A stretch of 64,000 bases of DNA from Roridomyces roridus (GCA_029378245.1 JARKIF010000087.1:1-64000); one strand, 5' to 3'; counted from the stretch's first letter, positions 45,482-57,030 are shown. The notes: generated by a model from the letters alone, not told the origin. Numbers and translations: made by a program.

Positions 45482-46467
45482 AGTGGGGGTGGCTGGTGAG
45501 TGAGGTGGTGAGTCACTCGTGTCTTCCTTGTCCTCCTTTTATGCGGACCTATAGTAAGTATAATGAAGGGAGGCATGATGATGCCACCGGCGCAGATTTA
45601 CTTGGTTGACGAGGAGGAGTGAATCACGTTTTGCATCAGGTTCTGAATCGTTATTGGCAAACGGCTCCGAAATCGGAATGAGCTTGGCCATGAGTTCGTT
45701 CGCTCGGTCCCGGGACGTCTTGCACTCTCGGCTGCCTTTTCATTGGTAGTAGGCACCATGAGGACCGGCAATTAACGCGATACAACCTTCCGCCAGTATG
45801 ACTCGGAGGCCGCACGTCGTCGGGTTAGCCATGCAAAACTCTCTCGGTCAGTAATTATGAACAGATGACTCGAGTTCGGAGGGCTGAGGGCTGCATGCAC
45901 GCCGTCGGGTTAGCTGAGAGCTCTGCTATAGCAGGCTTCATATTCTCCGGGACCTGACAGAGAAGACCAGAAGATCAAGGCAAAGAAGGACAAGAATCAC
46001 GGGGCGCTCCGTAGTCGTGGGGATGACTGCGGGGGTAGGTGCCCGTGTCGAGGGTCGTGCCGTACTCGGGGTGAGTGAGTACCAAGTATTTTGTATTCAA
46101 GATACCTTGGCGGACTGACTGCAAGAGGGTCCTGGAAGTAAAGTCAATTGCTTCCCTTTTGGAGCCCGGGTTGGTGTATCGTGATTCCCTGAATCCATGA
46201 TTCGGGACCGTCATTTTGTGTCGACTCGGACGTGTGAGTCAATATCCCGGTTATCTGACCGCTGCTCATGTATTATCACAATTTACATAACGCAGGACCA
46301 TGCGGATTCTCGAATACACAACAGATGATCCAGTATTTTATACAGGACTATCCCGGCTGACGCAACGATAAAACAGCCTGACGCCATCCGACACAGGACT
46401 GAGGAGATCCGTGGTGCGCGAGGCAAGGACTCCGTCGATCGTCGAATTCGAATTCGAAATCCCTCAT
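45482..46467. other. Intergenic stretch between the two KDYAAAF genes
   Basis: About 1 kb. A minus-strand 79-codon frame at 45975-46214 (containing TKYLVLTHPEYGTTLDTGTY) has protein-like composition, but no family match and no supporting structure. Otherwise nothing is seen. Confidence 0.35.
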
Positions 46468-46968
46468 TTATCGTTTATCTACGGTGGATGTGAGCAAGAC
46501 CGGCGAGGGTATATATGTACTAGGCACAGCGCACACACCGGTATCCTTCCGCCGCACGGTCAACATCTTGCGCAACTTCGCCATCGACGTTGAAGAGGCG
46601 CTGCTAAGTTCGGAGTCGGGGGCTGGCGTTTCCTCAGCTGGTGTGGGGGAATTGGCAGCCGTCGATGAAGGTGAAGGACCGGCGGCGCTATTGGGGACAC
46701 CGCCTGTCTTTGCACTAGTACTAGTACTTGGCGGGGGCGCCTTCCTCTTCTTCTCCATCACCCTCCCCGACGCAGGCGAATAATCCCCCGGCCCACCACC
46801 GCTCCCGTATTGTGACTGAAGCGCCGCGAACGCTGCTGCGTAGTCTTTTGGTGGAGGACGTGCAGGACGGGAGGCGGCGGTGAGCGGGGTGGTGGATGTG
46901 ATGGTGTCGGCGAGTGAGTGTGAGGAAGATGAGGAGCGGATGCTGAGGTTCGACTGTGAGGGGTTCAT
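46468..46968 (-). CDS. Small KDYAAAF-motif protein 2
   Basis: About 166 residues starting MNPSQSNLSIRSSSSSHSLA (46968; a Met 23 codons upstream is also open). The middle carries PPKDYAAAFAALQSQYGSGG, matching the neighbouring protein 1. A long Ser/Pro/Ala-rich linker leads to MAKLRKMLTVRRKD, the counterpart of the basic C-terminal helix of protein 1. The last 25 residues (VCAVPSTYIPSPVLLTSTVD) look like intron read-through: a splice near RRKD is possible, so the exact 3' end is uncertain. Likely a tandem duplicate of protein 1, diverged in linker length. Confidence 0.6.
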   Translation of the reverse strand: MNPSQSNLSIRSSSSSHSLADTITSTTPLTAASRPARPPPKDYAAAFAALQSQYGSGGGPGDYSPASGRVMEKKRKAPPPSTSTSAKTGGVPNSAAGPSPSSTAANSPTPAEETPAPDSELSSASSTSMAKLRKMLTVRRKDTGVCAVPSTYIPSPVLLTSTVDKR

Positions 46969-47149
46969 GGTAAGTTCCTTGTGGGTGTGGGCGAAGGGGG
47001 AATTTGGAAAGCTTTCTTTTATATCTTTGTCAGACATTCAGTCAGCAGGGGCAAAGTGTGTTTCGCGTACTAGCCTTATCAGAAATTTTCCGGTTCGCCG
47101 GTACCGAGTCTCCAGAAACACTTGTCACTTACGGTGCCTGCTGCGTAAG

Positions 47150-47345
47150 TTTGGCGCATCAGCAACTTGACACCCTCTTTTCTGGGCACCTCCAGAGCTT
47201 TTCTGCGGCTTTTTCCACTTTCGTCTTTTTTCGGCACTTTCCGCTAGACTTTTCTTGGTCAAGATTCGCTTTCGACTCTTTTCGACTTTTTGGTGTGAAA
47301 TCAGTTGCAATGAAAAGTGGTCAAAAAAGTGAGTCAGCGCACATG
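47150..47345. mobile_element. Candidate small transposon relic, left copy
   Basis: It begins CGCATCAGCAACTTGACA and continues into a stretch full of CTTTT/AAAAG tracts. The same 18 bases occur in inverted orientation at about 48868-48885, where they close a similar AAAAGC-rich 190 base stretch. The shared terminus suggests two copies of one short, poorly conserved element rather than one long inverted repeat. No target duplication was resolved. Confidence 0.45.
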
Positions 47346-47579
47346 GTTATTCGTCACCACGGTACTTGAATCTGAACTGCGGCTTTGCTCTGGTATGGGT
47401 GTGACCCAGGGTGGGATAGGTCTTGGAGCGAGTTGAAGCACGAGCCGCCAGGTTGAGGGTAAGGAGGAAAGAAGCTCAGCGCTCAGGAACAATTCGCAGG
47501 GGCATAAGACAGGGGAGATGAATTATATGGGTTGATTAGTAACAACATGTTGTACATAGTATATACGGGACCCGGATAT

Positions 47580-48180
47580 CTATGCTTGTGAGCAAGTCAA
47601 AGACAGCAGACAAACCCTCAACCAGTCCCACCCAGAATGTTCTCCGCCCCTGGGGCCTGGGTGCGCCCGTGTGATGAATGCCGAAGCCGAGCAGTAGAAA
47701 TCGCAGGTAGTCGTTTGGGGAGAGAAGCCGAGGCGTGCGGAAACAGGAGGGTTTGCATGAGCGGGCGATCGAGCGCTTTCATCAGGCGTGGAAGTGGGGG
47801 ATGGTGAGGCAGAAGGAGGTGGTAAGAGTCGAGGCGTTGCTTGGTGATCGTCGTTGCCACGTTGCGGCCGCCGAACACGTGGTGTTGGTTGATGACTGGA
47901 TTCGGACGGAAAAACAATAAACGCCAACAACTCCCTCTTCTTTCCTTCATCTACCCCACTGTCTATCCTGCGCCTCGCTGATTGTTCTGCTCGAGGCACC
48001 GTACTCTAGTGCGGAACGGTACCCGGTGAGTATTCCTACTAGCTGCCTCGGGTCTTGAGAGTTCTCGAGCCCAAGAATTCTTCCTTCAGCTCCCCACGCT
48101 GAGCGCCGAGTCCGGATGCCAGTGAGCAGCTCTTCACCCAACAGTGCGTATTAGCTCCTGCCCAGCTCTCGCTCACCACT
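47580..48180. other. Intergenic; no gene seen
   Basis: Several overlapping open frames on both strands, none with recognisable motifs or consistent splice signals. Confidence 0.35.
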
Positions 48181-48189
48181 GATAGAGTC

Positions 48190-48600
48190 TCTCTTAGTGT
48201 GACCGATGCCGCGGACGACACCGACACCGTGGCTGCGGCGGCCGCTGCCGCATATGTCAAACTTGAGGTACGTATCTTTCCTGAGCGGCTGCAGTCAATG
48301 ACCTCTATCAATCAGGCTTGTTCTTCCCTCTTCGAAGACCTGGGCTACCTGCTCGCGGTGAGTTATAACATGCATCTTGTGACAGTTCATATACTGAGAT
48401 TGTTGCTACAGTCCCACTGATCCACCGCGCCGCTCCGGCTCTCAGCCAACTTTGCATCCACGGCCGTCCTCGATGTGCGCGCCGTCGGCACCAACCCCGT
48501 CATCTTGGTACGTGTTCACTGTCGCCGGATAATTTCAAGGTTAATTCTGATCCAAATAGTCTCCTCGCGAGTTCGACGACGACGTTGTTGATGGTACGTG
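48190..48600 (+). pseudogene. Exon-like series of an unidentified gene
   Basis: Short exon-like segments are separated by good introns: VTDAADDTDTVAAAAAAAYV then KLE, GTACGT intron, ACSSLFEDLGYLLA, GTGAGT intron, then LRLSANFASTAVLDVRAVGT and NPVIL, GTACGT intron, SPREFDDDVVD. The third segment meets a TGA just after its acceptor (SH-stop) unless a different splice is used. A transposon-like stretch follows directly (48690-48885). I do not recognise the protein. It reads as a decayed or truncated gene on the plus strand. Confidence 0.4.
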
Positions 48601-48689
48601 CACTATCCTGTCCGCATAGTTAGATTTGTACCTTCCATAGTGCCCAATCTAATATATTACTTTCCACCCTAATTGCTGGATGTTATGAG

Positions 48690-48885
48690 CGTAAATGTAA
48701 GCTTTTCGGAGTGCTTTTTGGTGGGACCAAGCCACTTTTCTGCGATGAAAAAGCGCTTTTTTACGCAAACGGACCTAGCTTAAAAAAGTGCCAGATGCTT
48801 TTTCCACTTTTGCACTTTTGGCTCTTTTTGGCTTCGAAAAAGCCAGAAAAGACGCGAAAGTGGAAGTTGTCAAGTTGCTGATGCG
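48690..48885. mobile_element. Candidate small transposon relic, right copy
   Basis: AAAAGC/CTTTTT-rich stretch ending TGTCAAGTTGCTGATGCG, the reverse complement of the left copy's start. It follows the exon-like series at 48.2-48.6 kb. Confidence 0.45.
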
Positions 48886-49147
48886 TGAAGTACTGCGCGA
48901 TTAATTCCATAAATCTGCCGCCGCAGTGCTCTCGTGGGCCGATGCTGCGGTCAATGCTAGTGATAGACGTTGCTCTGTTCATCGTACATTCCGGCAACAT
49001 TCCACTGTTCCAGAGTCTGTGACTCAGCCTGTGATTGGCCGGTGACTCACCGTGCGTCAACGCGTCTGATGGCCAGGAGCACCGCCATTGATCTGATGAC
49101 CGCATCACAAACAGCACGCGGCGCTAAATTTTCATCGATCTACCACC

Positions 49148-51241
49148 ATGAGCATCGTCCTCCCTCCTCCGACCAGCATCCCCTCGGACGACGACCGGAG
49201 CGATCGCGAAGAGTCCGGCAGCGAGTCCAGCACGGATGACGAGCCCGAGCCGTGGGATGACTGGATCTCCGACTCTGCCGCCCGCCAGCCTTGTAGATCT
49301 CTATTCGAGATGAACAAGGAGCTGCCTTCGGTGGATGAGGCTCTCGAGTACGATAGGAAGACGCATGGGTTTGATTTGGATGGGTTTTGTGGGAAGCTTG
49401 GTGCGTGGTCGGGCTCTTGTCTCTGTGGATGGGTTATTGACTGGATAAATGCAGGACTGGATACGCATGGGCGGATTCGACTGATTAACTTTATACGCAA
49501 GACGGTGGGATATTTGCTACTTACTTTCCGTTTACGACTACTGACCGATTCGCAGCACCCAACCTCTACGGAGGTCGCTGCGTTGACCGGGAAGGAGAAC
49601 ATCTTCACCTCGGATGAGTACCTCAAACCCGCGATAGAAGACGACCCGCTCCTCCGTGCGTGACCCATCGAATCAATCTCACTCTTCTCTCACATTTGCA
49701 CAGAGGTCCAGCCCGATGACTGGTCCGACTCGGACGCAGAGGATACCACCACCACCGACCCAGCCAAGCGAATCCGCTTGCTTGAAAAACGCCTAGCGGC
49801 GGCCCAACAGGATCTGGTAGACTACCGCACCATGATCAGCACGACGCTCCCGCGTATCATCACCGCCGTCAACGAGGACCCTGGTCCGAGTACCACAGGA
49901 CCTGCAGCGCGCGACGATGATTCACATTATTTCCAGAGTTACGAGGAAAACGGTGCGTGCCCTCACACTTCTTACTCACCCACTCACTCACTCACTCGTC
50001 CAGACATCCACGCCGTCATGATCCAAGATAAAGTCCGCACCTCCACATACGCTCACTTTATCCTCACCAACCCCGCTCTCTTCCGTGACGCCACCGTCCT
50101 CGACGTAGGCTGCGGCACCGGCATCCTCTCCCTCTTCGCCGCCCGTGCCGGCGCCAAACGCGTCATCGCCGTCGACGCCTCCGACATCGCCCTAAAAGCA
50201 CGCAAAATCGTAGCAGCCAACAACCTCTCCCACGTCATCACCGTCTTGCAAGGCAAGGTCGAGGATATCGTCTTACCCGACGAGATCAAGGAGGTGGATG
50301 TGATTATATCCGAGTGGATGGGATACGCGTTGTTGTATGAGAGTATGCTTGATTCGGTGTTGAGGGCGAGGGAGAGGTTTCTGAGGCCTGGGGGTGTGAT
50401 GGCGCCGAGTCAGTGTCGGATGCGGTTGGCGTTGTGTGATGCGAGGGAGGTGATCAAGGAGCGGGTTGGGTTTTGGGATGATGTTTATGGTGCGTTTCGA
50501 AGTTTGCGAGTTTACGATCAGGCGTTGAAGAGCTTTAGGTTACGATATGTCGGCCATGAAGGAGGGGTTGTACGACGATGCGATTGTGGATGTGGTGGGT
50601 CCGGATACACTTTTGAGTGAACCGTATACAGTCAAGGTTCGTCCAAGTCTTTCCCTCCGACTTCTGTAACAATGCCAAACAGGACCTCCACCTCGGCGTG
50701 ATAACCCCGCGCCAACTCTCCTTCATCTCACCCTTCACACTCACCTCCACCGCCTCCCGGCGCACCAAACTAACATCCTTCGTCCTCTATTTCGACACAT
50801 TCTTCGCACCCGACGGGCTTCCTCTCCCCGATTCGGAGCGAGTCAAAGTCGTAAGGGAGGGCGACGCTGTGGTGGCCGAGGTTTGGCATGTTGGTGGGCG
50901 GCCTGCTGTTATTCGGCGTGTGAGTCAGGGGCCGGGGCTCGGGGGTGAGAAGGAGGAGAAGGTGACGAGCTTTAGCACGGGACCGGAGAGTATCCCGACG
51001 CATTGGAAGCAGACGTTGTTCTTGTTGAGGGATCCGGTGGATATCGTCGAGGGTGAGTTTTTCTTCGTAATTCCTGGCTGATTCGTTGATAAAATCTACA
51101 GGCACCATCGTCTCCGGCCACTTCCACTGCACCAAATCCTCGATCAATTCGCGCGAGTTGGACGTCGAGGTGCATTATTCTGTCAAGCAGGAGGGCGGGG
51201 AGGTGGGGCCGACTGTTGTGCAGATGTACAAGGTGCGGTAA
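49148..51241 (+). CDS. Protein arginine methyltransferase, PRMT3 type
   Basis: A type I-like protein arginine N-methyltransferase using S-adenosyl-methionine. The N-terminal acidic region (SDDDRSDREESGSESSTDDE) and the HGFDLDGFCGKL then GLDTHGRIRLINFIRKT block are PRMT3 features. Catalytic core: IHAVMIQDKVRTSTYAHFIL, motif I VLDVGCGTGILSLFAARAGA, ITVLQGKVEDIVLPDEI and the double-E loop SEWMGYALLYESMLDSVL. Then RARERFLRPGGVMAPSQCRM, the THW loop IPTHWKQTLFLL and a beta-barrel end. About seven introns. The usual PRMT3 zinc finger is degenerate: only one Cys (QPCRSLF) and one His (THGF) of the C2H2 set remain. Likely cytosolic, with ribosomal protein S2-type substrates by homology only. Start context CACCATGAGC at 49148. 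Confidence 0.92.
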
Positions 51242-51540
51242 AATTTAAATATGTATGTATGTATGTACGTGCGCGATCTATGTACGACTTGTTTTTGGAT
51301 ACTACATACTTCCAGCCCAGGTTCCTTTCCGAGTGTTGCCTCGACCGCTGACAGTTGAAACAAACGGGAGATATCGGATCGGGGAAATTGCGTCGAGGCC
51401 ATTTGTGGGTCCAGATGATTAACCTTCCGAGTCTCGGCCACGGCCAATGACGCTGATCCCGCTCCGGGCCAATCTTCCGGGCCTGGATGCACAAGTCTCG
51501 TTAGGCTGGAGCGAGGCCTAGAAAATATATCGGCGGTCGA
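51242..51540. other. Intergenic stretch downstream of the PRMT3 gene
   Basis: Contains a short TATG microsatellite (ATGTATGTATGTATGTA at 51250-51266), probably in the PRMT3 3' UTR. No gene. Confidence 0.4.
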
Positions 51541-51548
51541 GGGAGGGG

Positions 51549-51556
51549 TATATAAG
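51549..51556 (+). promoter_or_regulatory. TATA box upstream of small candidate gene
   Basis: TATATAAG, 103 bases upstream of the ATG at 51659, followed by a C/A-rich leader (CCGCCCACCACTTCCTCTCC). This arrangement is typical of strongly expressed fungal genes. Confidence 0.55.
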
Positions 51557-51658
51557 GCGAGGCGACGGCGGTTAAACGACATACCGCATACCGCCCACCA
51601 CTTCCTCTCCTCTGCGAGAACCCACTAAATAACCCACTACTAAACAAACCAACCGACC

Positions 51659-51959
51659 ATGTACAACCTCCTCGTAGCCCGCAGTAAGGTCAGCCTTCCT
51701 CCCCTTTCCCTACCCTCCTTCATAATGCTGATCGCGATCCCCGGAACAGAGCCTCCTCCTCTGGAGTTCAATCGAACTCGGCCTCGCTGCAGTTATCTGG
51801 AACGCCTACCGCACACCGTCGTACGTGTTGTATTCCATTCCTCTTCCCCATAATAATAATGACCCGTTGATCCTAGACCTATCGCCGGCAAACCTTCTCT
51901 GGTGTGGGTATCTCGGGCGCATTGGCATCGCCGGGGTGAATACGCGATCGAGAGTTGAA
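51659..51959 (+). CDS. Small candidate gene behind a TATA box
   Basis: The ATG lies in a good context (CCGACCATG) after a TATA box and a C/A-rich leader. The first exon reads MYNLLVAR and stops at a perfect GTAAGG donor (51684). The second exon (from about 51750-51752) depends on which of two AG acceptors is used; one version reads KPPPLEFNRTRPRCSYLERL, the other TSSSGVQSNSASLQLSGTPT. A third exon after a GTACGT intron contains TYRRQTFSGVGISGALASPG or an alternative frame, with stops at 51938 or 51957. The gene is probably real, but its protein, 50-70 residues, cannot be fixed without transcripts. No family recognised. Confidence 0.45.
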
Positions 51960-53337
51960 GGTTGTTTTCAGGAATGATCAGGGTCGAAATATTTGCATCT
52001 AAAGACGAATCACGATTTGTAGAACTGCCACACTGTATTTGTATAATTGCTGTTCGGAGCCCCGCGAAAGGCATGTCCAGGCCGCGACAAGCAAGTCCAG
52101 ACTTGGTCCAGACTTCAGCTTCAGTTACTCTCCCGGGCCCTTTATAAATAATTAAACATCTTCCGAAGCCTTTTTCACTGCACTCTGACCTTGAAATTAT
52201 CGACCGACTCACTTGTCCTTTAGTGAAACAAGAGGACTCTTCCTTCGATACGGCGCAAAAAAATGGATGCTTTGATAATTGATTCACACCCCGAATCTTT
52301 ACACCGGTCTTCAATCCAGGGTCCCCGCGGCGGTAGCGCGAACACGCCTCATACTAGTCTCCCACAGTCAGACTGTAGTATCTCCTCTTTGAGTGGGTAG
52401 GATGTCGTCGATATACAGTCTGATTGCAAACGCGCCACCCTAACCGGAAGTCGAAAATAAGCCAACTTCCATATATGGTATGCTGTGCTGTCCTCCTCCC
52501 CCGCTGCTCCCGACGTCGTCCAGAGCCCTACGCTGCCATTGTCATCCATCCAACGACCATATTCGATGCGAAAGTCGACCATCTGGGCCCCCGCACTTGA
52601 AATCCCGGGTGACAAGCTCCAATATCCCCAGAAATTCAGATACCACTCGACCTGGAATACCCCCGTTTTCTACGCCCGTCTTGCGCACCGGAGAAGCGGA
52701 AACCATCCAAGACTCAATAAGAGGACTCGATGCAGCCACTCATCTGCCCGGTCTCGCCATTCAGCTTTGATTTTGCGAGATTGGGTGCAGCACTTCGACA
52801 CCAGCACTTCAACAGCAATGTGGGGACAGAGGACGCTACAAAAAGAGCCTTTTAATGGAAGGGATATGGGATAATGGGTCTCAGGGTGCCTCCAGTGGTA
52901 TGAGAAAGTTGCTAGCCTTCAGTCCGTCGGCCTGCGCTGGACTCGGTCGTTCATGGCGCTGAGCGGCATTCAAGCTTTCCCTGAGTTATCTATTCCAGTC
53001 TTGAACATAATTATGCAACTCTGTTCCATTTGCTTGGATATACAACCCGTAAAAACGCGTGAACTCGCAACATCGCCCTGGACGCGTCGCTTTCCACCTT
53101 CCTTTTTTGTCGATCACATGATGCTTCTTTTTGACTTCCGGCTGTCAACCCACTGATGAAACTAGACTAGCCTCATACTGAATCTTGTAAAAATGATAGA
53201 AGGCCAGGGCCCAGGCCGACGTCGGCTTGAGGTGCCTCGGCCTTGAAAGCTTGACTCTGCGCCGGTGATAGGAGATTTCACGTTCCCGGAAGCGGTAAGC
53301 CACAAGGAATCTTCTTCTCGCCCCAAGTCTTCAAGCC
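51960..53337. other. 1.4 kb without a convincing gene
   Basis: Several open frames (longest 52485-52874 on plus, 51793-52314 on minus), none with recognisable motifs. Nothing else seen apart from the TATA-like stretch TGTATATGTATTTAAAG at 53338. Confidence 0.4.
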
Positions 53338-53388
53338 TGTATATGTATTTAAAGCGCAGGGGCAAAAAGGATTGATCATCCACTCGCG

Positions 53389-55171
53389 ATGCACGTTCAA
53401 ACTTGCCCGTCTTTTAACCCACCGACCCTTGAATCGGTTCTGTCCATCATATCCTTCTCTCCGACCCTCGCCAACTTGGTCCGCGAACGCTGCATCACAC
53501 ACGGATATTTCGCTGGTTGGAAACTCCTCGCCGACCTCATCTCTCCAGTCTCCGAGTCGGCCTCAGTCCTGCCTTCCGAGCTGGTAGCCGACGTCCTCAA
53601 GTGCATCGCGGTCTACAGCCGTATGCGCCAGACCGACGAGGACTCCCAGCGCCGACCCACAGACCTCTCCATGGCTGTTACGAGAGAGTTGACGCGGGAC
53701 TCGATCTACTGCGTTGGCGCGAAGAGTCTCGGCGGTAAAGAATGGATCGGAAGCGAGGAGTATACGCCTGAAGCTCAACGGAGGTGGTCTGATACCAAGT
53801 TCGCGACGATGAGCCCATGCTCGTCCTTCGCCTGGCTTGGTCCGCAGCACAAAACGATTGCCAGAGAGGATTTGAATGCTTGCGACACGTTGGCTCTTCT
53901 CGGTGAGTTGCTTTGGCTTTCAACTGCCGAATATGAACTGATATACTGCAGGAACTGTAGATTACGACTATGATCGAGACGAAGCGTACTCACCTGGGTT
54001 CGCGCACGCCATGGAGATCGGGAGGTCCTATATTGCAGACGGCTCACGTCGCATGCAAGCTTTCGCATTGGCAGCCTTCTTGAACCTCGACGTCCAGACT
54101 TATGTTCGTCAAATGCACGAGAACTGGGTGGCAGAGGAAAAGTCGAGAGCGAAGAATGGCCCACCCTGCGAAATTTCGCCTGCAGACTGGTTCGTTACGG
54201 TGGTGGCAGATTCCGGGAGCTTGGGTCCGTTCGGGTACGAGACGTCTGCCGAATACAAGGACAGCAAGGGCGCGATGTTTGGAGCTTTATTCATGGGCCA
54301 CTGCTTCGACCTCCTCTTTGACCACATCTCCTCCAATGCCATGTCGTCCGTGAAGTACCTCTCCGCAACCGGGGTCACTCAGCACGACGTCCACACCGCC
54401 TTCGCTACCACCGTCGCAGATAGAACCGCGCGCAGGGCCCTCGGAGTGCGCGACCTCGCGCTGTTTGGCGACAATTCGGTCTTCTCCATGGGTGTTTGGT
54501 CGTCCTTCAACGGACGCTACCGGACGTGGGAGCGATTCGTCAAGTATATGCGCCAACTTGCACGCTCGACGGATCCCAAGGCGGAACGGGTTCTCGAGAT
54601 GGCGAGCGAGCTTCGTATGCTACCAGACGGTGACAACGCAGACGTCGAGGAGCTCTGGCACCGCACTACCGCACCAGGCGTCGAGAAGACGATGATTCAT
54701 CGGGTAGCAGTCGTCCAAAAACCTTCGCCTGCCCCCGAGTTGATGCTTCTTCCGCAATCAAAACTCTGCGCCGCCTGCGAGCTTGGATTCCGCGCTGCTC
54801 TCGAGGCCTCCGAGACGGATCAAGTCCACGTAGCTGCGGAGCTCCCAGCCGCCTCAATCTCCTCCCCCGCCGTGGCACGCGCAGCAGCCATTCGACGGGC
54901 AGCCATATTCGCCACTGAGCCCACTTGCTGTGACCCCTGCGCATCGAGAATCGGATGTTGGGCGGATTCGAGCGCACACACAGTCCTCACGGCGCTGATG
55001 AAGAGCGACCAGGACACTTCTGCGTCAGAGTGGATGCTCCAGTGCCACGGGGCGTGGGCTGTGACTACTTGGCCGGTGTCGGTGGCTACGGTATTGTCTG
55101 GGTTCGATTTGCTTTGCTTTGCGACGCAGGAGAATGGGGCGATGGGGCAGCGGGATTTCGTGGATTGTTGA
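53389..55171 (+). CDS. Large unrecognised alpha-helical protein
   Basis: A two-exon protein of about 575 residues. Exon 1 (MHVQTCPSFNPPTLESVLSI, then FSPTLANLVRERCITHGYFA) runs to about 53905; one intron of about 50 nt joins TVDYDYDRDEAYSPGFAHAM. The middle is strongly helical: EIGRSYIADGSRRMQAFALA, LFMGHCFDLLFDHISSNAMS and FVKYMRQLARSTDPKAERVL. The C-terminus contains several Cys pairs (LCAACELGFRAALEAS, TCCDPCASRIGCWADSSAHT), perhaps metal-binding. No signal peptide or membrane helix. Codon use and openness support a real gene, with a TATA-like stretch 35-50 bases upstream of the ATG. I know no family for it; it may be a basidiomycete-specific protein. Confidence 0.75.
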
Positions 55172-55419
55172 CGAGGTGGAAGCTAAGTATAATAGACTTA
55201 ATTTAGAAGAGATTTGAGATTTATTGTATAATCTTGCTTGTTTCCGCGAGTCTTGTGAAAATCCATCGCAGAGTCTCAGCTGCAACAGGAAAGTTTCCGG
55301 TCATGAGGGTGGGAGCAAAGTGGGACTGACAATGACTGTCGAAATGACTGTCGACATCAGTGATAACGGCATGGGAACAAGTACGACCATCGTGAACGTC
55401 ACTCTTGTCCCGAACCACC
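55172..55419. other. Junction of unique DNA with the right duplication arm
   Basis: Holds no gene. Homology with the left arm begins abruptly at the F-box start codon (55420). The left-arm counterpart ends at 24315, and the sequences upstream of the two starts differ completely. Confidence 0.6.
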
Positions 55420-57030
55420 ATGTCGCCTCACGAACGAGTGCCCAACGAGGTGTGGCTGGAAGTTTTTGAGCTTCTTCCTCGGGACTCTCTCAAACACGTC
55501 CATGCCACCCACCGCATGTTCAGATCGACATCCCGGCCACTACTTTTCAGTCATCTGTTGTTTCGTCCATACTTTCTCGGAATCGACGAGCTGGGAGACC
55601 GCTTCGCTCTCCCTGATCCCGAGGTCGTTCAACGGACACTGGACCGCCTGGCATTTTGGTCATCCAACGAGATCGCCCCGCTGGTCAGGCAATGTACTAT
55701 CAATCTACTTGGGGTCCGGTTCCATGCGACGGCAGCCGACTCGGTCCTGCCGGAGCCCACCGAATCGCCTCACACCCTCATGATCTCGTTCATGGACCAC
55801 CTATCAAAGTTCACCGGCCTCAAAAAGCTGCGTGCGCATGACGCGCTTTTCACTCAGGCGGGAATTGTCAACCTCTGCCAATTACCACTGCTGAGAGAGG
55901 TCGTGACCAAAAGTTGCGCTATAGTCCCCGGAGAGACTATCGACACCACAAGTCTCCGATTACGCACAGCCAAGCTTCTTCATCAGGCTGACGACGATGC
56001 GGAAGAGGACGAAATGGGCACTATATGGCTTTCAATCGTTGACCGTGAGCACCTTCACGAATTGGAATTGAAGCGCAGCAGCTTGAGCGGCGCTGGATAC
56101 ACGATTTCGGAGGGCCCAGCGTTCCCCAATGTGCATGATTTGCGATTCAGCATCAACCTTTCCACCATGAATCGGAATCTCACCACTTTGTCGAAATTCC
56201 CGGCGGTACGCAAGGTCTGCCTCAGTGGATGGGGAGATTTCGAGTACGAGTCCACCGATGCACCTTTGCACCGTGCTCCCGATGTATTGCCTCTGTTGCA
56301 AGAGTACAGCGGAAGCTGCACGCCGTTGCACATGTTCCTTCCAAGGCCCACACTCACCTGCCTTTCCATCCACTGGTGCACGCCTGACGAGTTGTCGTCC
56401 CAGCTCCGCGAGGAATATACACATATCACCTCGCTGGACGCGAGGCTCTCCAACCTGGACCAACAAACGCTCGACACCATCTCAACCTTCTTGCCAGAGC
56501 TCACCGAGCTCCACCTTCAGGTATTCTACGATTTGGAAGATGACGACGTGGAGGATGGTTTCAACGCCAAGGTGTGTTGATCTTGAGTCCATGGAGATGA
56601 CTCACCTGAAAATCGTGTCCCCAGGCGACCAATTTCTTCTCCACGTTCGCAAATACACCGGCTCCCCACCTCCCGCCGAATCTCCGGCGTCTTGCGATTT
56701 CATGGGAGTTTGATTCCGAATTTTTGTCAGATGCCTTTGAAGATGCCCCGGTTGCTTCACCAGATAACATACCCGACTTTCTCGCCATGCGGGATAAACT
56801 CAGGGAACGATGCCCGGCGCTGAGGGTGCTCTGGTTTGATGGGCATGATTTCATGTTCCGGTGGCGGCTGCTCGACACTGGAGAGGAGATTGAACAAGAG
56901 AATAAAACGGAAGAGAGTGAGTCGACCTTGGGACACGATATTAATTCGCGCGCTGACTTGGTCTTAACTAGTTGAGAGCTACCGCCTACGCCGAAAGTTC
57001 CGGGATTTCTGGGCATCACGGTCAAGCTAG
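55420..57030 (+). CDS. F-box protein, copy d (mirror partner of copy b)
   Basis: F-box MSPHERVPNEVWLEVFELLP with RDSLKHVHATHRMFR, then the LRR-like body with ERLAF-equivalent DRLAFWSSNEIAPLVRQCTI, FTGLKKLRAHDALF, CQLPLLREVVTKS and LSKFPAVRKVCLSGWGDFEY. Exon 1 ends FNAK before GTGTGTTG; exon 2 starts ATNFFSTFANTPAPHLPPNL and includes RDKLRERCPALRVLWFDGHD. The last intron (GTGAGT...CTAG) gives exon 3, ending RKFRDFWASRSS with a stop at 57028-57030; without splicing it would stop at 56975. Almost identical to copy b over exon 1, in inverted orientation. Likely an SCF ubiquitin-ligase adaptor; target unknown. It starts the right arm. Confidence 0.87.

Noticed and set aside
47156..48885. A single 1.7 kb transposon with 18 bp inverted repeats
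   Set aside because: Kept only as an alternative: each terminus is attached to its own similar A/T-tract stretch, which fits two separate short elements better, and no target duplication was found.
52485..52874. 129-codon plus-strand ORF
   Set aside because: Open but without motifs, start context or intron signals; opposite-strand frame of similar length suggests chance openness.
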